A DNA stretch of 64,000 nucleotides. Source: Lycocorax pyrrhopterus obiensis. Lineage: Eukaryota; Chordata; Aves; Passeriformes; Paradisaeidae. Under the pieces are notes generated by a model. The model was given only the letters and a program-made list of their open reading frames with translations. It did no database searches and was not told the DNA's origin. Within the stretch, counting starts at the first letter, position 1, and each line of letters starts with the position of its first letter. The stretch spans positions 5,060,128-5,124,127 of the forward strand of contig JACSVZ010000024.1 in NCBI GenBank assembly GCA_014706295.1, in the 5' to 3' direction. This document shows positions 41,770 to 63,363 of the stretch, piece after piece. Position numbers and translations under genes: made by a program.

Positions 41770-42139
41770 GTCAGTCCACGATAGCCGGGGCCTTTTTCCA
41801 GGGTTTCTCCGTGTTCCCGATCCAGAAATCCCTGGAAAGCACCCAGGGATGTCCAGGGGATGTTGGAGCTCCCATGCTGTAAATCCCATGGATCCAGCCT
41901 TGGGATTTCCTCACCTCCCTGCGTCCTCCAAGGTGTTGGAGTGTGTTGGGAGTGGGGGGAACACTGGAAATTTGGGATCAGATCCCCTGGAGCAGCTTTT
42001 CCTCCACCACCACAGCTTTGTGCAGAGCCTTTTCCCTTTTTCCTTTGGGATCAGCACTCAGGTTCACTTCCCAAATCCCCTCCCGTCCCTGCACTCCCTC
42101 CCTCTGCACTCCCCTAATCCAGGATCTCTGTCCATGCTG

Positions 42140-42795
42140 GATTAGCGCTTATTCCCTGCTGGATGATGGAAATCCCAGTTTGAGATCAGCTGTTCCCAGC
42201 TGGATGATCTAAATCCCAGTTTGAGATCAGCTATTCCCAGCTGGATGACGGAAATCCCAGTTTGAGATCAGCTGTTGCCAGCTGAATGATCTAAATCCCA
42301 GTTTGAGATCAGCTATTCCCAGCTGGATGACGGAAATCCCAGTTCGAGATCAGCTGTTCCCAGCTGGATGATCTAAATCCCAGTTTGAGATCAGCTATTC
42401 CCAGCTGGATGACGGAAATCCCAGTTTGAGATCAGCAATTCCCAGCTGGATGATGGAAATCCCAGTTTGAGATCAGCTATTCCCAGCTGGATGACGGAAA
42501 TCCCAGTTTGAGATCAGCAATTCCCAGCTGGATGATGGAAATCCCAGTTTGAGATCAGCTATTCCCAGCGGGATGATCTAAATCCCAGTTTGAGATCAGC
42601 TGTTCCCAGCTGGATGATGGAAATCCCAGTTTGAGATCAGCTATTCCCAGCGGGATGATCTAAATCCCAGTTTGAGATCAGCTATTCCCAGCTGGATGAC
42701 AGAAATCCCAGTTTGAGATCAGCTATTCCCAGCTGGATGACGGAAATCCCAGTTTGAGATCAGCTGTTCCCAGCTGGATGATGGAAATCCCAGTG
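42140..42795. repeat. ~41-bp minisatellite, ~16 copies
   Basis: Unit TTCCCAGCTGGATGATGGAAATCCCAGTTTGAGATCAGCTA, with GACGG and ATCTA variants in partly alternating order. Confidence 0.96.
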
Positions 42796-43060
42796 TGGGG
42801 CTGCAGATCTGGGCTCTGGTGCTGGGTGAGCCCCTGCAGGATTCCCTGGACTCCCTTTTTTCCCCTTTTCACGAGGAATTTTTCCTATTCCCACCCTCAA
42901 AAACCATGGGGAAAAAATTGAAATGACAACGTAAAACTCGCAATTTTCCACCCGTTTTTCCTGCTTTTTTTTTTGGCTTTTTGGGGGAGAATCCCACTTT
43001 TTCCGCCCCGCCCTTCGCTTCCCGTTATTTTCCGGGTGTTGTTGTGTTGTTTGTTCGCAG

Positions 43061-43249
43061 TTGTGAACTGTTCCGACCCCGGGCACCTGGAAAACAGCGT
43101 CCGGCAAGTGCAGCCGAGCGGCCCCCACAGGTTCAGCTTCGGCACCACCGTGTCCTATCAGTGCATCCACGGATTTTATTTGTTGGGAACGCACGTCCTG
43201 ACGTGCCAGGGCGATGGCACGTGGGACAGAGCCCTCCCCCAGTGCCTTC
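43061..43249 (+). CDS. CSMD2: CSMD2 exon: Sushi20
   Basis: Complete Sushi domain: VVNCSDPGHLENSVRQVQ ... VSYQCIHGFYLLGTH ... LTCQGDGTWDRA ... QCL. Four cysteines and Trp; the first cysteine lies in an N-C-S sequon. The insert 'QVQPSGPHRFSFGTT' makes it longer (189 bp) than its neighbours and points to CSMD2. Acceptor ttgttcgcag, donor gtaagt. Phase 1 in and out. Confidence 0.96.
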
Positions 43250-43371
43250 GTAAGTGGCCCCGACCCTCCCTGCACCGGTCCTGCGGGGTTCAGCGGGATC
43301 GGCGCGGGGAAATCCCGAGGAAACGCGGGTGGGAACGATGCCGGTGCTTCCCGGAGCTTCCCAGGGAAGGG

Positions 43372-44490
43372 GGTTTGGGGTTGAGGAGATTCAGCTGCAG
43401 GGGGTTCTCTGTAGGGACAGGAGGATCCCGATGGGGTTGAGGAGAGGGGTTGGGCTGCAGGGGGTTCTCTGTAGGGACAGGAGGATCCCGATGGGGTTGA
43501 GGAGAGGGGTTGGGCTGCAGGGGGTTCTCTGTAGGGACAGGAGGATCCCGATGGGGTTTGGGGTTGAGGAGAGGGATTGGGCTGCAGGGGGTTCTCTGTA
43601 GGGACAGGAGGATCCCGATGGGCTTTGGGGTTGAGGAGAGGGATTCGGCTGCAGGGGGTTCTCTGTAGGGACAGGAGGATCCCGATGGGGTTTGGGGTTG
43701 AGGAGAGGGGTTGGGCTGCAGGGGGTTCTCTGTAAGGACAGGAGGATCCCAATGGGGTTTGGGGTTGAGGAGAGGGATTGGGCTGCAGGGGGTTCTCTGT
43801 AGGGACAGGAGGATCCCAATGGGGTTGAGGAGAGGGATTCAGCTGCAGGGGGTTCTCTGTGCTGGATCCCGATGGGGTTTGGGGTTGAGGAGAGGGATTG
43901 GGCTGCAGGGGGTTCTCTGTAGGGACAGGAGGATCCTGATGGGGTTTGGGGTTGAGGAGAGGGGTTGGGCTGCAGGGGGTTCTCTGTAGGGACAGGAGGA
44001 TCCTGATGGGGTTTGGGGTTGAGGAGAGGGGTTGGGCTGCAGGGGGTTCTCTGTAGGGACAGGAGGATCCTGATGGGGTTGAGGAGAGGGATTGGGCTGC
44101 AGGGGGTTCTCTGTGCTGGATCCCAAGGGGGTTCTCTGTGCTGGATCCCAGTGGGGTTTGGGGTTGAGGAGAGGGGTTGGGCTGCAGGGGGTTCTCTGTA
44201 GGGACAGGAGGATCCCGATGGGGTTTGGGGTTGAGAGAGGGGTTGGGCTGCAGGGGGTTCTCTGTGCTGGATCCCGATGGGCTTTGGGGTTGAGGAGAGG
44301 GGTTGGGCTGCAGGGGGTTCTCTGTAGGGACAGGAGGATCCCGATGGGGTTTGGGGTTGAGGAGAGGGATTGGGCTGCAGGGGGTTCTCTGTAGGGACAG
44401 GAGGATCCCGATGGGGTTTGGGGTTGAGGAGAGGGGTTGGGCTGCAGGGGGTTCTCTGTAGGGACAGGAGGATCCCAATGGGGTTTGGGG
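43372..44490. repeat. ~65-bp G-rich minisatellite, ~17 copies
   Basis: Unit GGGCTGCAGGGGGTTCTCTGTAGGGACAGGAGGATCCCGATGGGGTTTGGGGTTGAGGAGAGGGGTT, with a shorter variant (TGTGCTGGATCCC). GGGG blocks on the + strand throughout. It starts ~120 bases after the Sushi20 donor. The minus-strand open frame of more than 500 codons is an artefact. Confidence 0.95.
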
Positions 44491-44567
44491 CTTCCGGGCG
44501 GCTCCAGCCGGGATGGTGCCAGTGGAGAGGGCAGGAGCGGCTCTGGAGCGCAGGGAGGGCTCAGCTG

Positions 44568-45415
44568 AGGGAGGGAGAGCTCACCTGAGTGAAAGAAAAC
44601 TCACCTGAGTGAAAACTCACCTGAGTGAGAGAGGGAGGGCTCACCTGAGTGAAAGAAAACTCACCTGAGTTGAGTGAAAACTCACCTGAGTGAAAGAAAA
44701 CTCACCTGAGTGAGTGAAAACTCACCTGAGTGAGAGAGGGAGGGCTCCCCTGAGTGAGGACACACCTGAGTGAGTGAGAACTCACCTGAGTGAAGCGAAC
44801 TCACCCAAGTGAGGGAGGGCTCACCTGGGAGAGTGAGAATTCACCCAAATGAGTGAAAATTCACCTGAGTGAAAGAAAACTCACCTGAGTGAGAACTCGC
44901 CTGAGCAAGGGCTCACCTGAGTGAAAACTCACCTGAGTGAGCAAGAACTCACCTGAGTGAGGACACACCTGAGTAAGGGAAGGCACTCCTGAGTGAGTGA
45001 AAGCTCACCTGAGTGAGGACACACCTGAGTGAGGGCTCATTTGAGTGAGGGAGGGCACACCTGAGCAAGGGTACACCTGAGTGAGGGCTCACCTGAGTGA
45101 AAACTCGCCTGGGTGAGGACTCACCTAAGTGAGAGGGAACTCACCTAAGTGAGAACTCACCTGAGTGAGGAGACACCTGAGTGCAAACTCACGTGGGTGA
45201 GGGAGGGCTCACCTGAATGAGGGCTCACCTGAGTGGGAACTCACCTGAGTGAGGGAGGGCTCACCTGGATGAGCAAGGGCACACCTGCGTGCATGAAAAC
45301 TCACCTGAGTGAGAATTCACCTGAGCTGAGCGAGAACTCGCCTGAGCAAGGACACACCTGAGTGAGGGCTCCCCTGAGTGAGTGAGGACTCCGCTGAGTG
45401 AGGACGCACCCCCTC
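44568..45415. repeat. (CTCACCTGAGTGAG...)n array
   Basis: About 45 copies of an irregular 15-22-bp unit around TCACCTGAGTGA. On the minus strand each unit reads CTCAGGTGAG, a near-perfect 5' splice-site sequence. Confidence 0.95.
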
Positions 45416-45446
45416 ACCCTGCTCTTCCGGCAGGGAAATGCAGGAT

Positions 45447-45522
45447 TCGGGATAAATCTGGGATAAATCTGGGATAAATCCGGGATAAATCCGGGATGAA
45501 TCCGGGATAAATCCGGGATGAA
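45447..45522. repeat. 13-bp repeat (GGGATAAATC(T/C)G)
   Basis: Six copies of (G)GGATAAATCTGG or GGATGAATCCGG next to the larger array. Confidence 0.9.
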
Positions 45523-52064
<6,542 letters not shown>

Positions 52065-52195
52065 CAGGATCTCGAGGAATGTTCGGACAACGCTCTCAGG
52101 GATGCACAGGGTGGGATTTTGGGATGTCTGTGGGTTGGACTGGATGATCCTCGTGGATCCCTTCCCATGGGATATTTTATGATCTGGGACTTAAC
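52065..52195 (+). mobile_element. CR1 3' terminus
   Basis: GGGATGCACAGGGTGGGATTT, GGTTGGACTGGATGATCC and CCTTCCCATGGGATATTTTATGATCTGG match the CR1 3' end. A 70-base stretch after it (52181-52255) recurs at 57752-57818. Confidence 0.85.
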
Positions 52196-52207
52196 CCCAA
52201 ACCTTAA

Positions 52208-53698
<1,491 letters not shown>

Positions 53699-53789
53699 TA
53701 GGAATAAGTGTTTGGTTGCCATGGGAATCAGCTGAGGGATGCTGCTTTTGGGGGGTGGGTACTCACTGGTGGTCAACGACCCTTGTCCT

Positions 53790-54435
53790 TCTCCCCTTCT
53801 CCTTCTCGTTTTCCTTCTCTCCTTTTCCTTCTCTCCTTTTCCTTCTCCCCTTTTCCTCCTTCCCTTCTCCTTCTTCCCTTCTCCTTCTTCCCTTCTCCTC
53901 CTCTTTTCCTTCTCCTCTTGTCCTTCTCCCCTTCTCCTTCTCGTTTTCCTTCTCTCCTTTTCCTTCTCTCCTTTTCCTTCTCCCCTTTTCCCCCTCCCCT
54001 TCTCCTTCTCCCCTTCTCCTTTTCCTTCTCCCCTTTTCCTCCTTTCCTTCTCCTTCTCCCCTTCTCCTTTTCCTTCTCCCCTTTTCCTCCTTCCCTTCTC
54101 CTTCTTCCCTTCTCCTTCTTCCCTTCTCCTCCTCTTTTCCTTCTCCTCTTGTCCTTCTCCCCTTCTCCTTCTCATTTTCCTTCTCTCCTTTTCCTTCTCC
54201 CCTTCTCCTTCTCCTTCTCCCCTCCCATTTTCCTTCTCTCCCTTTCCTTCTTCCCTTGTCCTTCTCCCCTTCTCCTCCCCTTTTCCTTCTCCCCTTTTCC
54301 TTCTCCCCTTTTCCTTCTCCCCTTTTCCTTCTCCCCTTTTCCTTCTCCTCTTTTCCTTCTCCCCTTTTCCTTCTCCCCTTTTCCTTCTCCCCTTTTCTTT
54401 CTCCTCTTTTCCTTCTCCCCTTTTCCTTCTCCAGG
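53790..54435. repeat. 645-bp polypyrimidine array (CCTTTTCCTTCTCCC)
   Basis: Units of CCTTCTCCCCTTTT and CCTTCTC(G/A)TTTT with higher-order blocks of ~150-230 bases (for example CTTCTTCCCTTCTCCTCCTCTTTTCC recurs). Open frames on both strands are artefacts. Confidence 0.95.
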
Positions 54436-54444
54436 CCCTGCTGC

Positions 54445-54565
54445 TTAAATTCCCATCCCTGGAAGTGTCCCAGGCCAGCTTGGAGCCACCCTGGGCTGGT
54501 GGGACGTGTCCCCACCCACGGAACCGGGTGATTTTTAAGCTCCTTTCCAACCCAAACCATGCTGG
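54445..54565 (+). mobile_element. CR1 3'-end fragment
   Basis: CCCATCCCTGGAAGTGTCCC, GGCCAGCTTGGAGCCACC and TTTTTAAGCTCCTTTCCAACCC. It abuts the pyrimidine array. Confidence 0.82.
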
Positions 54566-55019
54566 GAGTGAGGGCTATGCACAGAGACCAAATTCCCGCG
54601 GAGCCCTTGGGATCCGGGATGACATCTCCAGGCATCCCTCAGGTGTTTTCTGGAGCTTCCAGAACCCTCTGGGAGGTTTTTAATCCTAATTAGCCACTGT
54701 GTTCTTTGCTTTTCTGAGGCTCCAGCCGTGTTCTGGAGCCCCAGGCCTCCTGTGGCGACAAAGGGCTGCTCCCAGGCCACCGCCCTCATCCCCTCGGGAA
54801 GAGACAGATCTCCGGCTGTTTTCCATGGATTTCAGCCCTCCTGGTTGCATCCTAAATGCATCGACTTACAGGAAATTAAAAGCACTCGTGGCCGGGTTTC
54901 CTGTTGATTTTTCCAGGAGCTTTCTCACATCCGAGGAGTTGAGAGCCCCCTCCCGCTGCCGGAAATGTTGGATCTCCGAGGTCCACGAGAATTCCTGCTG
55001 AGCCCAGGGCAGGGAAGAG

Positions 55020-56965
<1,946 letters not shown>

Positions 56966-57509
56966 CTCCTGGGAGCAGGACACCCCATCGTGCTCCGTTA
57001 GCCCTCCGAGTGTGTTTGCCCAGCATTAATTAGCAGTGCGTTGTATCTGAAATTAATTACAGTGCTAATTAATGCTTACTGCTATTCCCGTTCATTTCCA
57101 GGCCAAATCCTGCAGGTGCTTTTGCTGATCCCAGCTCCCATCCAGCAGGAAATCCTTGGAATGGGGACAGAGATCCCACAGTGACTCCCTGGGGGGGGGC
57201 TCCATTCCAGCTTTCCCTGTGGGTGCCCATTCCCTGCTGGGCCAGAGCGGATCCTTCCGTTTTCTTGCTAATTAGTCACCTTAATCTTGGGCTTTAATGA
57301 ATTAATTTTAGGTTTAATTAATTTGAAGCCACCATAAGTGTAATTTTTTCCCTGTTGGGAGCTTGCCTGGGGTTGGAGGTGCTCCTGTGAGGGGCGAGGC
57401 GGTGACGAGGGAATGGCGCCTTTGGAAGCGCGTGGAATGAAGGCCTGGGAATTCCTGGGAATTCCTGGGAATTCCTGGAGAGCTGAGCGATTGTCTCCCA
57501 TTGGGACAG
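56966..57509. other. Intron sequence before the second Sushi27 exon
   Basis: An AT-rich patch (about 57025-57085 and 57275-57330) and a triple GGGAATTCCT (57445-57480). No exon or element. Confidence 0.5.
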
Positions 57510-57621
57510 GTGGGAAGCATCCTGTTCTTCCAGTGCCAGAAGGGATATCTCCTGCAGGGCTCCACCACCAGGACCTGCCTGCCCAACCTCACCTGGAGCG
57601 GCGTCCAGCCCGACTGCGTCC
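57510..57621 (+). CDS. CSMD2: CSMD2 exon: Sushi27, C-terminal part
   Basis: Encodes VGSILFFQCQKGYLLQGST ... RTCLPNLTWSGV ... DCV, giving Sushi Cys2 to Cys4, the Trp and an NLT sequon. Acceptor attgggacag (weak pyrimidine tract), donor gtgagt. Phase 0 in, phase 1 out. The ~20-bp array at 55793-56965 fills most of the preceding intron. Confidence 0.94.
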
Positions 57622-57751
57622 GTGAGTCCCGGCAGTGCCACGGGGAGCCCCTCGGCCCGGCTCTGGGGCGTGGATTCTTGGAGCAAATGGGTTGGATTTC
57701 AGGGAGAGTTTGGGATTAGGAAGGAATTGTTCCCTGTGAGGAACAATTTGT

Positions 57752-57990
57752 GATCTGGGATTTAACTCCAAACCTTAAAGTGAAATCCTGGAGGTTTGTG
57801 CTCGGCCAGTCCTGGGAGGGTGGGGAGGGGGTGGGATGGAATTCCCACAGAAGCCGTGGCTGCCCCTGGATCCCTGGAAGTGTCCCAGGCCAGGCTGGAG
57901 CAGCCTGGGACAGTGGAAGTGTCTCTGTCCATGGCAGGGGGTGGAATGGGATAATCCTTAATGTCCCTTCCCTCCCAAACCATCCCGATT
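57752..57990 (+). mobile_element. CR1 3'-end fragment with shared flank
   Basis: 57752-57818 nearly repeats 52181-52255. 57819-57990 holds GGTGGGATGGAATTCCCACAG, CCTGGAAGTGTCCCAGGCC, GTCTCTGTCCATGGCAGG and CTTAATGTCCCTTCCCTCCC. Confidence 0.8.
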
Positions 57991-58837
57991 CCCAAACATT
58001 CCGTGGTAACAAAGGGAGCTCACAAATCCCTTCTCCCCTCCCATTCCACCTCGTGATTCCAGATGGGATTTTCTTTACCTGGCCCTTCCCCAGAGCCACA
58101 ATTCCAGGTGAATTTCCAGGTTTGTGCTTCCCAAACGCCGTTTGATGTCCGGGGTTCAGCTCCACATTTATCCAGGAGGGATCCCAGTGCTTCTCCTCTC
58201 TAATTTCCTTTTGAAGTCCATCGTCTCCTGCTACCCCAGGAGTTTAATTTAATATCTCTGATCTCCATCCTGGATATCCTCTGCATCCTAAAAATTCAAA
58301 AGCCTTTTCCTCTCCCTTGGGGAAATATTTTTCCATGAACAAACCCTGTGGATGCTCCGTGAGCAAATCCATTGGGACACCCAGTTTTAAATGCTCTGAC
58401 AGGGAAGGACGGGGCTCTGGATGGGGCTGATGAGTGCTGGGACTCCCAAATTACGGGAATTCAGGACAGTTTCCACTCTCTGGGGTTTCTAAACCATCCT
58501 CTGCGGAAGGAGGATGATGCTGACACCTCCTGGAAGCTGCCCAGGCTTCATTCGGGAATTACAGAAAGGACAAATGCGGCCAAAATTCCATCTTTAAGGT
58601 CCCTTCCAGCCCAAACCACTCTGTGAGGCCACAAATTCCCATTTCTTTGTCGGGTGCTGTGACATCCCAGGGGAGCTGGTGACACTTTACCAGCAGGACC
58701 TGAGGGAGGTGCACGAGCCTGGATTCCCCTTCTGGGGCCAAATCCTGGGAGTTACGGAGCAGTGACGGGGATTTATGGCTCTTGCAGTCTGCTGGGTGCT
58801 CCTGTGGGTGCGAGTCATTGGCAGGGTGCCAGGGAGA
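57991..58837. other. Intron sequence after Sushi27
   Basis: Contains a short CR1 tail on the + strand (about 58580-58628: CATCTTTAAGGTCCCTTCC). Nothing else recognised. Confidence 0.5.
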
Positions 58838-59290
58838 GGATTTATATAAAACCAGGGAGTTTGGATAAAACCAGGGAGTTTGGATGAACCCAGGAGTTTA
58901 TAAAAAAAACCAGGGAATTTATATAAAATCAGGGAGTTTGGATAAAACCAGGAGTTTATAAAAAAACAGGGAGTTTGGATAAAACCAGGGAGTCTGGATA
59001 AAACCCAGGAGTCTGGATAAACCCAGGAGTTTATAAAAAACAGGGAGTTTGGATGAACCCAGGAGTTTATAAAAAAACAGGGAATTTATATAAAACCAGG
59101 GAGTTTGGATAAACCCAGGAGTTTATAAAAAAACAGGGAGTTTGGATAAAACCAGGGAGTTTGGATAAACCCAGGAGTGTATAAAAAACCCAGGGAATTT
59201 ATATAAAACCAGGGAGTTTGGATAAACCCAGGAGTTTATAAAAAAACAGGGAGTTTGGATAAAACCAGGGAGTTTGGATAAACCCAGGGC
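58838..59290. repeat. 18-20-bp minisatellite (GATAAAACCAGGGAGTTTG)
   Basis: About 23 copies mixing GGATAAACCCAGGAGTTTATAAAAAAAC and ATAAAACCAGGGAGTTTG. Confidence 0.95.
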
Positions 59291-59504
59291 TATGATGCTC
59301 CCCCTGGAATCCCTGCCCTAATTTTTCAGGGATTTGTGCCCTGCAAAGGCCGTTTTCAGTCTGCACCCACACTTGGGACTCAGTTCTGGCCTCAGAGCTC
59401 AAAGGTGCTTCAGCATCCGTTGGTTTTCCCTTTTCCCCTTAAAAACGGGGGTGGCAGAGCCCCTGATTTTCAGCTCATGGAGCTGGAGCCAAGTGCAGCT
59501 TTAG

Positions 59505-60930
59505 CCAGGGAGAGAAACCCAGCACAGGGAGCTCCTCATTCATTCCTTTAACCTGAGAAACCCAGCACGGGGAGCTCCTCATTCATTCCTTTAACCTGAG
59601 AGAGAAACCCAGCACAGGGAGCTCCTCATTCATTCCTTTAGCCCAAGAGAGAGAAATCCAGCACAGGGAGCTCCTCATTCATTCCTTTACCAAGAGAGAA
59701 ACCCAGCACGGGGAGCTCCTCATTCATTCCTTTAACCTGAGAAACCCAGCACAGGGAGCTCCTCATTCATTCCTTTACCAAGAGAGGGAAACCCAGCACG
59801 GGGAGCTCCTCATTCATTCCTTTAACCTGAGAGAGAAACCCAGCACGGGGAGCTCCTCATTCATTCCTTTAACCTGAGAGAGAAACCCAGCACAGGGAGC
59901 TCCTCATTCATTCCTTTACCAAGAGAGAGAAACCCAGCACAGGGAGCTCCTCATTCATTCCTTTACCATTGAGGAACCCAGCACAGGGAGCTCCTCATTC
60001 ATTCCTTTACCAAGAGAGAGAAACCCAGCACAGGGAGCTCCTCATTCATTCCTTTAACCTGAGAGAGAAACCCAGCACGGGGAGCTCCTCATTCATTCCT
60101 TTAACCTGAGAAACCCAGCACGGGGAGCTCCTCATTCATTCCTTTACCATTGAGGAACCCAGCATGGGGAGCTCCTCATTCATTCCTTTACCAAGAGAGA
60201 AACCCAGCACGGGGAGCTCCTCATTCATTCCTTTAACCTGAGAAACCCAGCACGGGGAGCTCCTCATTCATTCCTTTACCATTGAGGAACCCAGCATGGG
60301 GAGCTCCTCATTCATTCCTTTAACCTGAGAGAGAAACCCAGCACAGGGAACTCCTCATTCATTCCTTTACCAAGAGAGAAACCCAGCACGGGGAGCTCCT
60401 CATTCATTCCTTTAACCTGAGAAACCCAGCACGGGGAGCTCCTCATTCATTCCTTTAGCCCAAGACAGAGAAACCCAGCACAGGGAGCTCCTCATTCATT
60501 CCTTTAACCTGAGAGAGAAACCCAGCACAGGGAGCTCCTCATTCATTCCTTTAGCCCAAGAGAGAGAAATCCAGCACAGGGAGCTCCTCATTCATTCCTT
60601 TACCAAGAGAGGGAAACCCAGCACGGGGAGCTCCTCATTCATTCCTTTACCAAGAGAGGGAAACCCAGCACGGGGAGCTCCTCATTCATTCCTTTACCAA
60701 GAGAGAGAAACCCAGCACGGGGAGCTCCTCATTCATTCCTTTAGTCCAAGAGAGAAACCCAGCACGGGGAGCTCCTCATTCATTCCTTTACCAAGAGAGA
60801 AACCCAGCACAGGGAGCTCCTCATTCATTCCTTTACCAAGAGAGGGAAACCCAGCACGGGGAGCTCCTCATTCATTCCTTTAGTCCAAGAGAGAAACCCA
60901 GCACAGGGAGCTCCTCATTCATTCCTCCAG
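59505..60930. repeat. ~42-47-bp minisatellite, ~33 copies
   Basis: Unit GAAACCCAGCACGGGGAGCTCCTCATTCATTCCTTTAACCTGAGA, with ACCAAGAGAG, AGCCCAAGAG and ACCATTGAG junction variants. Core copies are almost identical, which suggests recent homogenisation. Confidence 0.96.
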
Positions 60931-60971
60931 CCGGGACAAACCCAGGCTTGGTGTGAAGCTCTTCCAGGAGT

Positions 60972-61618
60972 GTTGGAGTCCAAAGTGCAGGGAATATTTC
61001 TCTGCCTGTTTTGAAGGGTTCTACCCCCCTGGACAACCCTGTCTTTGGCCTTTGTCCATGGAGAAAATTACCTACCCGCTGGGAAGGAACAGAATCTACA
61101 CTGGTGTGAATTAGGTGATAGAACATGATGTAAGATTGTCACAGGGTGAAAATTTAGAGGTGTTGGGTTTGTTAATGTAGTAAATAGATAAGAAGCAAAA
61201 CCTCCAAGATAGAGGATTGTTGTTGTTCTCCAGACCCTTCTCCTTCGTCTTCAACAACTCCATTTTCTGCGGCAAAAGTGGATTGAGAGGATTGGGTGAA
61301 AAATGCCGCAGTTCCTTTCATGTGACAGAACGATTTATTAGACATTAGTAAAAAAGTAAAAATATCTTTCGTTTCGGGCTTTCATTGGGTAATTTACCTT
61401 TAAAAGAACAGTGTTATCTTGATAACTCGGCTTCTCCTTCGCGCTTCCTAAAAAGAGTCGTGTCTCTCTGGCTGAGCTCCTCTGATAAGACTTAATGAAC
61501 AACCATCTGAGACCAGAAGCGTGAAAATGTCCCATTTGTCTGCAGAGCCCAGGCAAGGGCTCTAGAAATTCTTCCCCCATCTGGGGAATCCTCCCCTATC
61601 AGGGGAGGCTTAATTAAG
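60972..61618 (-). mobile_element. Interspersed LTR-like element, copy B (inverted relative to copy A)
   Basis: Reverse complement of 34466-35090 over its length: AAAGTGCAGGGAATATTTCTC ... GGTGATAGAACAT ... CGGCAAAAGTGGATTGAGAGG ... GGTAATTTACCTTTAAAAGAACA ... AGGGGAGGCTTAATTAAG. Its AATAAATCG signal is on the minus strand. It ends 93 bases before the Sushi28 exon. Confidence 0.77.
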
Positions 61619-61652
61619 TCAAGTGTCACAGGAGGTTTCTGTCCCCCGTTGA

Positions 61653-62147
<495 letters not shown>

Positions 62148-62304
62148 AAGGTGGTTTTGAACCTGCAGATGAACACGAGGCTCAGTTCTGGGGTCAGAAC
62201 TCGAAGGAGGGAGGGGTTTCAGCCTTGGCTTTTCTCCCTTGAAGGTTGTGGGGTGGCACAGCCTGATTTCCTGCTGGTGGGAGGCTCCCCACCGTTGGTC
62301 TCCA

Positions 62305-62400
62305 CAGCAGAATCCCAGAATTAGCTCGGAAAAGGCCTTGGAGGTCACCGAGCCCAGCCTGTGACCCAAGTGCCACCTCCAGTCTTTCCTTAAAGAGTCA
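62305..62400 (-). mobile_element. CR1 fragment, minus orientation
   Basis: GAATCCCAGAATTAGCTCGG, GGCCTTGGAGGTCACCGAG and AAGTGCCACCTCCAGTC resemble 16295-16400. Confidence 0.75.
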
Positions 62401-62589
62401 CCTGGAGATCTTCTGGGGGGGTTTGGGTCTAGAAGCACCTGCACAGGACAGGAATTGTTTCTCTCCCCCAAATTTTCCCTGCCGCAGAGCCTTGGATGGG
62501 GAACGTGTCCTGATCCACGGAAACGGAGCCCTGTGGCTCTCCTGGCCGTGGCCACTCGGGCCACTTGGGGTTGGAGCAGGACAGGTTGG

Positions 62590-63215
62590 GGACAGAGTGG
62601 CTGAAAGGCAGAGAGGGACCTGGGGGTCCTGGACGTGAGCCAGGTGTGCCCACGTGGCCGGTGGCACCTGGCCTGGGGCAGGGATGGGCCAGCAGGAGCA
62701 GGGAAGGGATCGTCCCCTGTGCTGGGCGCTGCTGAGGGACATCTCAAGGGCTGTGTCCAGTTCTGGGCTCCTCAGTTTGGGAAGGACATGGAGGGGCTGG
62801 AGTGAGTCCAGGGAAGGGAGCGGAGCTGGGAAGGGGCTGGAGAATTCCTGAGGGAGCCGGGAAAGGGGCTCAGCCTGGAGAAAAGGAGGCTCAGGGGGGA
62901 CCTTGTGGCTCTGCACAACTCCCTGACAGGAGGGGGCAGCCAGGTGGGATTTGGGATCTGCTCCCAGGGAACAGGGACAGGAGGAGAGAGAACGGCCTCA
63001 GGCTGGGCCAGGGGAGTTGGGGTTGGATTTGAGGGAAAATTTTTCCATGGAAAGGGTGGTCAGGCCTTGGAACTGCCCAGGGAGGTTTGGAGTTCCCAAG
63101 GAAGGCCTGGAGGCAGCACTCGGTGCCCTGGGCTGGGGACAAGGTGGGGATCGAGCAGAGCTTGGACTCTCTGACCTCGGAGAGCTTTTCCAGCCTCAGG
63201 AATTCTGGGATGGAC
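62590..63215 (+). mobile_element. CR1 LINE, longest 3' fragment in the window
   Basis: Follows the CR1 3' region for ~620 bases: GAGAGGGACCTGGGGGTCC, GTGTGCCCACGTGGCC, GATCGTCCCCTGTGCTGGGC, GAGAAAAGGAGGCTCAGGGG, GAGAACGGCCTCAGGCTGG, TTTTTCCATGGAAAGGGTGG and the terminus AGCCTCAGGAATTCTGGGATGG. It is 5'-truncated as most CR1 copies are. The reverse-transcriptase part retained here is too short and diverged to code. Confidence 0.92.
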
Positions 63216-63265
63216 AGCGTCAGACCCCCCAACATTCACCAGCTGTGCTTTCCCCCCTCCTGCAG

Positions 63266-63331
63266 CCGACGTCCGTCCCAGCGGGAGGCCCGTGGGCACC
63301 GCGCGGGAGCCGCCGCTCGCCAAGGTCTCAG
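63266..63331 (+). CDS. CSMD2: CSMD2 exon: start of the membrane-proximal stalk
   Basis: A 66-bp exon encoding (A)DVRPSGRPVGTAREPP then LAKVS. It has no cysteine and no domain signature. It fits the linker after Sushi28, where remembered mammalian CSMD2 has VRPSGRP and TAREPPL. Acceptor cctcctgcag, donor gtgagg. Phase 1 in and out. It is supported by frame, splice sites and this short match, so it is slightly less certain than the domain exons. The rest of the stalk, the membrane helix and the cytoplasmic tail lie beyond the window. Confidence 0.85.
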
Positions 63332-63363
63332 GTGAGGGTTCATGGAGGGCTCTCATCCCCACG

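Noticed and set aside
42760..44478. Minus-strand open frame of 572 codons, proline-rich
   Set aside because: Falls on the ~65-bp G-rich VNTR and runs over the real Sushi20 exon antisense; a repeat artefact.
59505..60930. CRISPR-like regular array of a ~36-base repeat with short variable junctions
   Set aside because: The junctions are only 5-9 bases and reused, there are no cas genes, and the setting is a vertebrate intron. It is a minisatellite.
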